Below are positions 1 to 5,917 of a stretch of DNA of 6,258 bases, in pieces. The notes beneath the pieces are model-generated. The model ran no database searches. It was given only the letters and a program-made list of their open reading frames with translations, and had not been told where the DNA came from. The position numbers were made by a program, and so were the translations under genes. How positions within the stretch are numbered: position 1 is the first letter of the stretch; the number at the start of each line of letters is the position of its first letter. The DNA is from an uncultured Clostridium sp. Lineage in GTDB: Bacteria > Bacillota > Clostridia > TANB77 > CAG-508. The stretch is taken from positions 1-6,258 of the forward strand of contig CAMCHB010000060.1 of assembly GCA_945874585.1 (NCBI GenBank), written 5' to 3'.

Positions 1-480
1 AGACAAATTCGTCAAACTTCAAAAGTGCCTATTATTATGCTGACAGCACGTGGTGAGGAACAAGATGAATTATTTGGTTTTGAATTAGGAGTAGATGAAT
101 ACATTGCAAAACCTTTTAGTCCTAAGATTTTAGTAGCCAGAGTAGAAGCGATTATACGTAGAACCTATCCAGAAGGAGAACAGAAAGTAAAAGATTATGG
201 AGGAATCGAGATTGATCCAGAAGGAAGAACAGTTAAGGTAGATGGAAAAAATGTAGAAATGAGTTTACGTGAATATGAATTGTTAAAATACTTAGTCGAC
301 AATGAAAATATTGCGTTATCACGCGATAAAATACTAAACAATGTATGGAATTACGATTATTATGGAGATTCTAGAACAATTGATAGTCATATCAAAAAGA
401 TCCGCCATAAGCTAGGCAAAAAGGGTAAATATATTCAAACGATGCGCGGAGTAGGTTATAAATTTGAAATAAAAAATTAG
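1..480 (+). CDS. OmpR-family response regulator, C-terminal part (5' end outside window)
   Basis: The reading frame is open from base 1, so 159 residues plus the stop are visible and the true start lies upstream. This is a DNA-binding transcription factor that a partner histidine kinase would control by phosphorylation. The first 45 or so residues are the end of the receiver domain: the IIMLTAR strand carries the switch Thr, and the conserved Lys sits in YIAKPFSP. The phospho-accepting Asp lies before the window. A linker (about residues 55-65) leads to a winged-helix domain, with the recognition helix around RTIDSHIKKIRHKL and the C-terminal hairpin signature MRGVGYKF. Domain order and ending are normal for the family, and nothing in the visible part looks damaged. 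The histidine kinase gene begins 52 nt downstream, so the two are probably cognate. Family membership is secure; the specific regulon cannot be told. Confidence 0.95.
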   Translation, partial: RQIRQTSKVPIIMLTARGEEQDELFGFELGVDEYIAKPFSPKILVARVEAIIRRTYPEGEQKVKDYGGIEIDPEGRTVKVDGKNVEMSLREYELLKYLVDNENIALSRDKILNNVWNYDYYGDSRTIDSHIKKIRHKLGKKGKYIQTMRGVGYKFEIKN

Positions 481-507
481 AAGGCGATCCATGAATCGTC
501 TTTATTT
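480..507 (+). promoter_or_regulatory. Intercistronic hairpin between regulator and kinase genes
   Basis: AAGGCGAT (481-488) pairs with ATCGTCTT (495-502), giving 8 bp with one G-U pair and a 6-nt loop. The pair 480/503 could add a further G-U. The right arm runs into a T-rich stretch (501-507, TTTATTT). It begins at the last base of the regulator stop codon. The short stem and interrupted T-run suggest a weak, leaky terminator or an mRNA processing/stability element that would lower kinase expression relative to the regulator. This role is inference. Confidence 0.45.
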
Positions 508-532
508 CGTGGAAAAGAAAGGGGATAACTAG

Positions 533-949
533 ATGAAAATAAAAGAAGCCTTTCATTCGGTTCGAATGAAATTATTTTTAACATTAACCGTTGTAGTGGT
601 CATTATCATAGCAGTGCTAATTTTATTAAACAATGTAGTTCTGGAAACTTATTATTTGCATTCTAAAAGAAATTCCTTGCTAGATGTTTATAAAAATATT
701 AACGAAGTTTATGCTGAAAAAGAAAAAAATGAAGACTTGGATTTGGAATTGGAATTTGAAAAAATTGCTTTAAATCATAATTTTGATATGATTATTATAT
801 CCAATGAAGGAATTAGTGTATTTTCATCCAATAAAAACTTTTTAAACACATTGGGTGAAATCAATGAAATGGAACGGTACCTATGTGAATCGAAAAAACA
901 TATTGTATCGAGATTCGAATCTGTCTATAAAGCGATTATTGGATCGTAA
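533..949 (+). CDS. Sensor histidine kinase, N-terminal half (frame broken before the catalytic part)
   Basis: This is the sensor portion of a membrane histidine kinase. The ATG at 533 follows an AAAGGGG SD (518-524) by 8 nt. Residues 1-12 are basic and cytoplasmic, and residues 13-36 form a hydrophobic membrane segment (VVVVIIIAVLILL). The rest, about 100 residues, is the start of an extracytoplasmic sensor domain with the family-typical strand DMIIISNEGISVFSS. The frame ends at TAA 947-949, inside what should be the sensor domain and before the second membrane helix. The remainder of the kinase continues in another frame (855-2051). As a separate product this 138-residue piece could insert in the membrane but could not signal. 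I read it as half of one gene, split by a frameshift near 893-946. Confidence 0.8.
   Translation: MKIKEAFHSVRMKLFLTLTVVVVIIIAVLILLNNVVLETYYLHSKRNSLLDVYKNINEVYAEKEKNEDLDLELEFEKIALNHNFDMIIISNEGISVFSSNKNFLNTLGEINEMERYLCESKKHIVSRFESVYKAIIGS
855..949 (+). pseudogene. Frameshift zone joining the two kinase halves
   Basis: The two open frames overlap here. Upstream homologous sequence is in the frame of 533, and downstream homologous sequence is in the frame of 855. Removing one base (or adding two) joins them. A run of six A (893-898) is the obvious candidate. With five A the join would read about CESKNILYRD before the LLDRKT segment, but a change anywhere between about 890 and 946 would also work. 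It could be a sequencing or assembly error, a real inactivating mutation, or slippage at the A-run. The sequence alone cannot separate these. Confidence 0.7.
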
Positions 950-2051
950 AACATCGTCTCATGTTATTTTGCTTTCTGGTATTTTAAACAATGGGTATAA
1001 ACTGTATATTCGTTTACCTATTGCCTCTATCCAGGAAAGTGTAAAAATTTCAAATAATTTCTTGCTTTTGATAGGTAGTTTTACAATTTTAATGGGAGGT
1101 ATTGCAGTGTCCATCATTTCCAAAAAATTTACCAAACCAATTTGTGAGTTAAATAGTATAGCATGTAAAATGGCGGATTTAGATTTTAGCCAAAAATACC
1201 AGGAAAAAGAAACAGACGATGAAATCAATCATCTAGGCAAAAGCATCAATCGTTTGTCCGATACATTGGAGAATACAATCCAGAAATTAAAGGAAACCAA
1301 TATAGAATTAGAAAAAGACATTGAACATAAATCTAAAATAGATGAGATGAGAAAACAATTTATTTCGGATGTGTCTCACGAGCTAAAAACACCAATTGCT
1401 TTAATACAGGGATATGCTGAAGGTTTACAAGAAAATGTTATCAAGGATGAGGAAAGCCGAAAATTTTACGTGAATGTAATTCAAGATGAGGCAAATAAAA
1501 TGGATAAATTGGTGAAACAATTGCTAGAATTGATGAAATTGGAATATGGAAAACGTGAATTTAACAATATGAAATTTAATGTTGTCGAATTGATAGAAGA
1601 AGTTATTCGTAAGACAAGTGTTATGCGAGAAAATCAAAATATTGAGATGGTATTTCATCCTGAAAAACCAATTTATGTGTATGCAGATGAATTTTACATG
1701 GAGCAAGCTGTGACCAATTATATTACCAATGCCATTAAACATGTAGAAGAAAAAAACGGAAGAAAATACATAGAGATTCGTATTGAAAAACACGGAAACA
1801 AAGCTAGAATGTATGTATTTAACACTGGAGAACCAATTGGCGAAGAAGACTTAAATCGAATTTGGAATCGTTTTTACAAAGTGGATTCTTCTAGAAATCG
1901 TGAAAAAGGTGGTACAGGTATAGGCTTGTCTTTGGTAAAGGCCATTATGAACAATTATAAAAATGCTTATGGCGTGTACAATAAAGAAAATGGAGTTGAA
2001 TTTTATTTTGATCTAGATTATGCTGAAAATCAGACAGAATCTACCAAATAG
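855..2051 (+). CDS. Sensor histidine kinase, C-terminal catalytic half (frame-shifted from 533-949)
   Basis: This frame holds the rest of the kinase. Numbering from a possible GTG at 855, the end of the sensor domain is at about 30-66, including YIRLPIASIQESV as in clostridial VanS-like kinases. Membrane helix 2 is at about 67-89, a HAMP linker at about 90-145, and a coiled coil at about 140-165. The dimerisation domain has phospho-acceptor His175 in VSHELKTP. The ATPase domain shows the N box (Asn292 in TNAIKH), a G1 box in the NTGEPI form, the F region IWNRFYKV and the G2 box GGTGIGLSL (352-360). All catalytic motifs are intact. Neither the GTG at 855 nor the ATG at 864 has a good SD, and the first 13-20 residues look like out-of-frame sequence, so independent initiation is doubtful. 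Restoring the frame would give roughly 500 residues. The upstream response regulator is the likely partner. Confidence 0.85.
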   Translation: MKSMKWNGTYVNRKNILYRDSNLSIKRLLDRKTSSHVILLSGILNNGYKLYIRLPIASIQESVKISNNFLLLIGSFTILMGGIAVSIISKKFTKPICELNSIACKMADLDFSQKYQEKETDDEINHLGKSINRLSDTLENTIQKLKETNIELEKDIEHKSKIDEMRKQFISDVSHELKTPIALIQGYAEGLQENVIKDEESRKFYVNVIQDEANKMDKLVKQLLELMKLEYGKREFNNMKFNVVELIEEVIRKTSVMRENQNIEMVFHPEKPIYVYADEFYMEQAVTNYITNAIKHVEEKNGRKYIEIRIEKHGNKARMYVFNTGEPIGEEDLNRIWNRFYKVDSSRNREKGGTGIGLSLVKAIMNNYKNAYGVYNKENGVEFYFDLDYAENQTESTK

Positions 2052-2095
2052 AAAACTGCTGAACAATCGAAAAAAAGATTGTCAGCAGTTTTTTT
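2052..2095 (+). terminator. Rho-independent terminator after the kinase gene
   Basis: It starts one base after the kinase stop codon. ACAATC (2063-2068) pairs with GATTGT (2077-2082). Past a single bulged A (2062), CTGCTG (2056-2061) pairs with CAGCAG (2083-2088), and AAAA (2052-2055) can pair with the first Ts. The loop is 8 nt (2069-2076), and a run of seven T follows (2089-2095). It ends the two-component transcript before the next operon. Confidence 0.92.
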
Positions 2096-2107
2096 GCGGA
2101 AAATATT

Positions 2108-2134
2108 TTGCAAATCGCAATCTTGTGATATACT
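2108..2134 (+). promoter_or_regulatory. Predicted extended -10 promoter for the deaminase operon
   Basis: The -10 box TATACT (2129-2134) is preceded by TGA, giving a TGn extended -10. The best -35 match is TTGCAA (2108-2113), at a short 15-nt spacing and only 4 of 6 consensus bases, so activity would lean on the extended -10. Transcription would start near 2141, leaving a leader of about 50 nt. The position right after a terminator supports a new transcription unit. The leader is too short for a typical riboswitch. Confidence 0.55.
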
Positions 2135-2193
2135 AAATACGATAAAAAGGAATGCTAGGCATTGAGAAAGAGTAAAATAAAGGAGGATACACA

Positions 2194-3414
2194 ATGAAGA
2201 TTCTAATCAAACATGCTACATTGGTTTCTATGGATGAAAACAGAGAGAAAATAGAAGAAAATATGGACATTTTAATCCAGCAGGATCGTATTGAAAAAAT
2301 AGGAAAAAATATCATGGAAAAAGATTGCAAAATACTGGAGGCCAATCATAGGATCGTAATGCCAGGCATGATCAATACACATGCACATGTTCCCATGAGT
2401 TTATTCAAAGAAAGTGTTGATGGTTATCCTTTACAAGAATGGCTAGAAAAGAAAATATGGCCAATTGAAGATCATTTAACCAATGAGGATATCCAGAAGT
2501 ATTCTGCCATGACATTTGATGAAATGATTCACACAGGAACTACTATGGTGAATGATCAATACTTTGATACAGAGGCGATTATTCGTGCAGCACAAGAAAA
2601 ACAAATTCGAATTGAATTGACGAGAACCTTGATGGATTCAGATGGAAAAGGGGACAGAAGATTAGATGAACTAGAAGAGTTACTAGAAAAATATAAACAA
2701 ATAGATGGTTGCATTACTTTTAATATTGGACTTCATGGATTGTATACTTCGAATGAAACATATGTGCAAAAGGTAACAGATTTTGCAAGAAAAACTGGGC
2801 TAAAAATTCATATGCATTTTTGCGAAAATGCAAAAGAGGTAGAAGATATTAAAAGAGAATATCATGTGGATTATCCAGCACAAGTTCTTAAAAAATATTT
2901 TTATGGAATTCCAGTCATATTAGCTCATGGCGTCAAATTAACAGAACAAGATATTCAAATTCTAAAAACTTTGAATGTGAGTGTGGCTCATTGTCCTGTC
3001 AGCAATTTAAAATTAGGATGCGGAATAGCACCAGTACAAATGCTTCTAAAAAAAGGTTTGAATGTTAGCTTGGGAACAGATGGACAGGGAAGCGGTAGCA
3101 ATATGGATATGTTTGAAGCCATGAAATTTGCTGCACTATTACAAAAAGGATCTACCGAAAATCCAATGGCCATGGGAGCATATGAAACCTTGCAATTAGC
3201 GACGATAAATGGAGCAAAGGCTATGGGAATGGAAAAAGAAATTGGTAGTATTACAGTAGGTAAAAAAGCAGATTTGATTCTAGTTGATTTAGAGGAAAAT
3301 TATGTGGAAAGACCAGTGAACGATGTTTTAGCTACACTAGTCTATAATGCCAAAGGAACCAATGTAAAAATGACAATGGTTAATGGCAAGATTTTAATGA
3401 ATGAGATAAACTAA
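2194..3414 (+). CDS. mtaD: Amidohydrolase: 5'-methylthioadenosine/S-adenosylhomocysteine deaminase family
   Basis: This 406-residue cytoplasmic metal-dependent deaminase is predicted to convert MTA, SAH or related 5'-modified adenosines to the inosine form plus ammonia, in salvage of SAM by-products. The start is firm: AAGGAGG (2180-2186) lies 7 nt before the ATG. Metal and catalytic residues are all present: His63 and His65 (NTHAH), His208 and Glu211 three residues apart (HFCE), His245 (LAHGV) and Asp296 (GTDG). Trp83, Arg144, Arg156 and His181 sit where, as I recall, Thermotoga Tm0936 has substrate-contacting residues. That supports an adenosine-type substrate over generic chlorohydrolase or guanine deaminase activity. 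The C-terminus has the usual returning beta domain (GKKADLILVD). The loop after Asp296 reads GQGSGSNMDMFE, not the AASNNN form I associate with many MtaD proteins, so exact substrate preference is open. It leads an operon with the acyl-CoA synthetase gene 21 nt downstream. Confidence 0.85.
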   Translation: MKILIKHATLVSMDENREKIEENMDILIQQDRIEKIGKNIMEKDCKILEANHRIVMPGMINTHAHVPMSLFKESVDGYPLQEWLEKKIWPIEDHLTNEDIQKYSAMTFDEMIHTGTTMVNDQYFDTEAIIRAAQEKQIRIELTRTLMDSDGKGDRRLDELEELLEKYKQIDGCITFNIGLHGLYTSNETYVQKVTDFARKTGLKIHMHFCENAKEVEDIKREYHVDYPAQVLKKYFYGIPVILAHGVKLTEQDIQILKTLNVSVAHCPVSNLKLGCGIAPVQMLLKKGLNVSLGTDGQGSGSNMDMFEAMKFAALLQKGSTENPMAMGAYETLQLATINGAKAMGMEKEIGSITVGKKADLILVDLEENYVERPVNDVLATLVYNAKGTNVKMTMVNGKILMNEIN

Positions 3415-3435
3415 AAAGAGAAAGAGGGAAAAACA

Positions 3436-5172
3436 GTGGAGAAAAGATGGAAAAAGACAAAAAATCATGAAATGGGACAACTCAAGGATTTTCGAGAATT
3501 GGTTAATCGTGCCGTTGAAAAATACGGAAACGAAGTTGCTTTTCAGTATAAGGTAAAGAAGAATGGAAATAAAATCAAGGAATCTCGTACATTTGCTGAA
3601 TATGGAGAAGATGTACGTGATTTGGCTACTTCTTTATTTAACCGAGGCTTTCAGGGAAAAAGGGTGGCTTTGATTGGCGAAAATCGTTACGAATGGTGCA
3701 CAACCTATATGGCTGTAGCAACAGGAGGAATGACCATCATTCCATTGGATAAAGCATTACCAGAAGTAGAAATTCGTTCTTTAATTCAAAGAAGCAAAGC
3801 AAATTGTATTGTTTTTGATGCTAAATATTTGGAAATTTTTCAAAAAATAAAACAAGAGGGAAATACAGATTTAATGTTATATGTCTGCATGGATCCGGTT
3901 GATGATCCAGATATTCTATATTATGATGATTTAAAAGCAGAAGGTAGAAAACTATGGGAAGAAGGAAATCACCAATATGATCAAATTACCATTCAACCAG
4001 ATAAAATGACAGTTATGCTATTTACTTCTGGTACGACTTCTATTGCAAAAGCGGTGATGTTATCGCAAAAAAATATTTGCTCCAATGTAAATGCAATGCC
4101 TTATTTTGTACTAATGTATGATACCGATGTATTGTTATCTTTCTTACCAATGCATCATACTTTTGAATGTACCATATCTTTCCTATATGGATGCTTGTAT
4201 TGTGGGGCAACAATTGCATTTTGTGATGGCTTAAAATACATTGTAGATAATTTAAAAGAATATGGTGTTACTGTATTTGTGGCAGTTCCATTGATGCTAG
4301 AAAAAATGTATAAGAAAGTTTTAAAAGGAATTGACAAGCAAGGAAAAACAAAATTGATACAAAGGATGTTAGTGCTAACCAATGGATTAAACAAGATTCA
4401 TATTGATATTCGAAGAAAAGTATATCAACCTATTATTGAAAACTTAGGAGGAAAATTGCGTCTAGTCCTATATGGTGGAGCTCCTATGGAAAAAAGTACG
4501 ATTCTAGGATTGGCTGGATTTGGCATTAGCATGGTACAGGGATATGGATTAACGGAAACTTCTCCTGTTATAGCGGCAGAAACCGATTATTTTAAACGTC
4601 CTGGTAGTAGCGGCTTGATTATGGTAAATGAAGAAGTTAAGATAGATAAACCAAATGAAGAAGAAATCGGAGAAATTGTTGTTAAGGGTCCTAATGTTAT
4701 GCTAGGCTATTATGAAAATGAAGAAGAAACCAACAAAGTTTTAAAAGATGGATGGTTTTATACGGGTGACATGGGAAGATTTGATAAGGATGGATTCCTA
4801 TATTTAACCGGAAGGAAAAAAGAAGTCATTGTATTAAAGAATGGAAAAAATATTTACCCACAAGAAATTGAATTTTTAATTAACAAATTGGACATGGTAG
4901 AAGAATGCATGGTTTATGGAAGACCAAAAAATAATGATTATGTAATTTCAGCCAAAATTGTTTACAATCCAGAAGTAATGGAAGAACATTATCCAGGAAA
5001 AACAGAGAAAGAATATGAGGCTATCATTTGGCAAGTAATCAAAGAGAAAATCAATGCTATTATGCCAAATTATAAACATATTAAGGAAATTGTCATTACC
5101 AAAGAACCACTTATTAAAACAACAACCCAGAAGGTAAAACGTGCAGAAGAGCTTAAAAAATTAGGGGTATAA
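3436..5172 (+). CDS. AMP-binding long-chain acyl-CoA synthetase-like protein
   Basis: This 578-residue adenylate-forming enzyme probably activates a fatty or other carboxylic acid with ATP to an acyl-AMP and then to acyl-CoA. The GTG start has an AAAGAGGG SD (3421-3428) 7 nt upstream, and the next in-frame Met is residue 13. Core motifs are the phosphate loop LFTSGTTSIAKAVMLS (about 195-210), the adenine/Mg motif QGYGLTETSP (368-377), the ribose-binding Asp445 in YTGDMG, and the hinge GRKKEVIVLKNGKNIYP (459-475). The C-terminal catalytic Lys is probably Lys566 in KTTTQKVKR, where most relatives have Gly before this Lys and this protein has Gln565. The P-loop ends in AKA instead of the common PKG, as in the FAA1/COG1022-type branch. 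No signal peptide or membrane helix is evident. The acyl substrate cannot be read from sequence, and aryl-acid or peptide-synthetase-like starter activation remains possible. It is cotranscribed with the deaminase, which suggests no clear shared pathway. Confidence 0.88.
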   Translation: MEKRWKKTKNHEMGQLKDFRELVNRAVEKYGNEVAFQYKVKKNGNKIKESRTFAEYGEDVRDLATSLFNRGFQGKRVALIGENRYEWCTTYMAVATGGMTIIPLDKALPEVEIRSLIQRSKANCIVFDAKYLEIFQKIKQEGNTDLMLYVCMDPVDDPDILYYDDLKAEGRKLWEEGNHQYDQITIQPDKMTVMLFTSGTTSIAKAVMLSQKNICSNVNAMPYFVLMYDTDVLLSFLPMHHTFECTISFLYGCLYCGATIAFCDGLKYIVDNLKEYGVTVFVAVPLMLEKMYKKVLKGIDKQGKTKLIQRMLVLTNGLNKIHIDIRRKVYQPIIENLGGKLRLVLYGGAPMEKSTILGLAGFGISMVQGYGLTETSPVIAAETDYFKRPGSSGLIMVNEEVKIDKPNEEEIGEIVVKGPNVMLGYYENEEETNKVLKDGWFYTGDMGRFDKDGFLYLTGRKKEVIVLKNGKNIYPQEIEFLINKLDMVEECMVYGRPKNNDYVISAKIVYNPEVMEEHYPGKTEKEYEAIIWQVIKEKINAIMPNYKHIKEIVITKEPLIKTTTQKVKRAEELKKLGV

Positions 5173-5189
5173 AAAGAAATAAAATGGTC

Positions 5190-5233
5190 ATAATACCAAC
5201 AAAGGAGATGAACATGGCTTTTGTTGGTATTAT
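5190..5233 (+). promoter_or_regulatory. 16-bp hairpin enclosing the SD and start codon of the next gene
   Basis: The left arm 5190-5205 (ATAATACCAACAAAGG) pairs with the right arm 5218-5233 (CTTTTGTTGGTATTAT) over 16 bp, 15 Watson-Crick plus one G-U, with a 12-nt loop (5206-5217). The SD AAAGGAG (5201-5207) is mostly buried in the stem, and its ATG (5214-5216) sits in the loop. The right arm is also coding sequence (codons 2-7). As mRNA this should limit ribosome access unless it is melted by translation, protein, ligand or temperature. The upstream gene stops at 5172, 17 nt before the stem. No T-run follows, so it does not look like a terminator. Confidence 0.75.
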
Positions 5234-5720
5234 TACATCTCCCCAAAAAGAGAGTGTGACAGAAAAACAATTACAGACATTATGGAGAGAATTAGGAATC
5301 GAGAAAAATCAAATCCTACTGATTCACAAACATAATATTTCAAGTATGCAACATATCTATTTTCAAATTGTCATGATTCAACAGGACAATCCGGTATTGC
5401 ATGAATCGATGGACGCCTTAAAAGTTTTGTTAGAACATTGTGAATATGTAATTTTAAATACAGATATAGCAATGCAACCAGAAAAATTAAAACATTTAAA
5501 ATTACAGATTATTACCTACGGCTTTCATTTAAAATCTACGATAACAGCTTCTAGTCTAGAGCATGACCAAGTACAATTGTGCGTACAAAGAAGCATTCAA
5601 AATTTCCATCACCAATTGATAGAACCAGGAGAAGTTAGTGTATCACTTCACAAAAAAGATGTTTATCAGGTGATGGAAGATTTTATTTTGAGATTATTGT
5701 ATCAAAAAAATAATGAGTAG
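5214..5720 (+). CDS. Uncharacterised clostridial protein, Mur-ligase central-domain-like, no ATP loop
   Basis: This 168-residue protein has no function I can name. I chose the ATG at 5214 because AAAGGAG (5201-5207) ends 6 nt before it. An in-frame ATG at 5184 would add 10 residues but lacks an SD. The N-terminus (MAFVGIITS) looks like the first strand of a Rossmann-like fold, followed by alternating helix and strand. The C-terminal half contains YVILNTDI (around residue 80) and then IITYGFHLKSTITASSL. These resemble the Mur ligase stretch with N-x-D followed by the (I/V)TYG and A-x-xTASS region. The Mur ATP-binding GTNGKT loop and the rest of the catalytic domain are absent, so ligase activity is unlikely. 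I recall similar orphan proteins in clostridia. No signal peptide or membrane helix is seen. The gene follows the acyl-CoA synthetase gene and is probably cotranscribed, with translation gated by the hairpin over its start. Confidence 0.7.
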   Translation: MAFVGIITSPQKESVTEKQLQTLWRELGIEKNQILLIHKHNISSMQHIYFQIVMIQQDNPVLHESMDALKVLLEHCEYVILNTDIAMQPEKLKHLKLQIITYGFHLKSTITASSLEHDQVQLCVQRSIQNFHHQLIEPGEVSVSLHKKDVYQVMEDFILRLLYQKNNE

Positions 5721-5730
5721 ACATAAACGA

Positions 5731-5759
5731 TTATTTCCTCATTCTACAATGAAAAATAA
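5731..5759 (+). other. Weak imperfect hairpin after the small gene
   Basis: TTATTT (5731-5736) pairs with AAATAA (5754-5759), and TCATT (5739-5743) with AATGA (5748-5752), around a CTAC loop and separated by a small internal loop. It lies 10 nt after the stop codon. It is AT-rich and no T-run follows, so it is at best a poor terminator or a 3'-end stabiliser of the upstream operon. Confidence 0.25.
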
Positions 5760-5770
5760 GGATAAAAAAC

Positions 5771-5829
5771 AAAAAAACATAAAAAAACAAACTTTTTATG
5801 TAGACAAAAACGGAAAAAGATGGTATAAT
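5771..5829 (+). promoter_or_regulatory. Strong predicted promoter for the ssb-like gene, with upstream A-tracts
   Basis: The -35 TAGACA (5801-5806, 5 of 6 consensus bases) and -10 TATAAT (5824-5829, perfect) are separated by 17 nt, with a TGG extension (5821-5823) forming an extended -10. A-tracts at 5771-5777 and 5781-5787 fall where an UP element would contact the RNA polymerase alpha subunit. An 8-bp inverted repeat, CATAAAAA (5778-5785) with TTTTTATG (5793-5800), abuts the -35. Transcription should start near 5836, giving a leader of about 80 nt. Confidence 0.85.
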
Positions 5830-5917
5830 CATTAAAGTAAATTGGAATTTAAATATTCTAAAGCAAAAGCAATATGAATAAACTACAATAGATAAATAAA
5901 TTTAAGGAGGAAAAATT

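Noticed and set aside
890..912. Programmed ribosomal frameshifting as the normal way to make the kinase.
   Set aside because: No downstream stem-loop, stimulatory SD or rare/stop-codon hungry site is evident next to the A-run, and histidine kinases are not known for it. An error or mutation is simpler.
959..1228. Open frames on the minus strand (959-1228, 1524-1793, 2133-2345, 2988-3173, 4155-4394, 5070-5270).
   Set aside because: They lie opposite genes with clear homology, or largely so, have hydrophobic and Cys/Ser/Phe-rich compositions typical of antisense translation, and show no matching SD or domain.
2096..2193. A possible SAM or SAH riboswitch ahead of the deaminase gene.
   Set aside because: The leader after the predicted start site is only about 50 nt and contains no multi-helix structure, terminator stem or conserved motif that I can recognise.
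5184..5213. ATG at 5184 as the start of the small gene (178-residue version).
   Set aside because: It has no good SD, whereas the ATG at 5214 has AAAGGAG at 6 nt spacing. I kept it only as a possible coupled alternative start.
5190..5240. The long inverted repeat read as a transcription terminator of the acyl-CoA synthetase gene.
   Set aside because: No T-run follows the right arm, which continues as codons of the next gene, and the stem's outer part is AT-rich.
5764..5790. Repeated A-tracts suggesting a short tandem repeat or CRISPR-like array.
   Set aside because: The units are plain A-runs of 6-7 nt without constant spacers. A promoter UP element or bent DNA explains them better.
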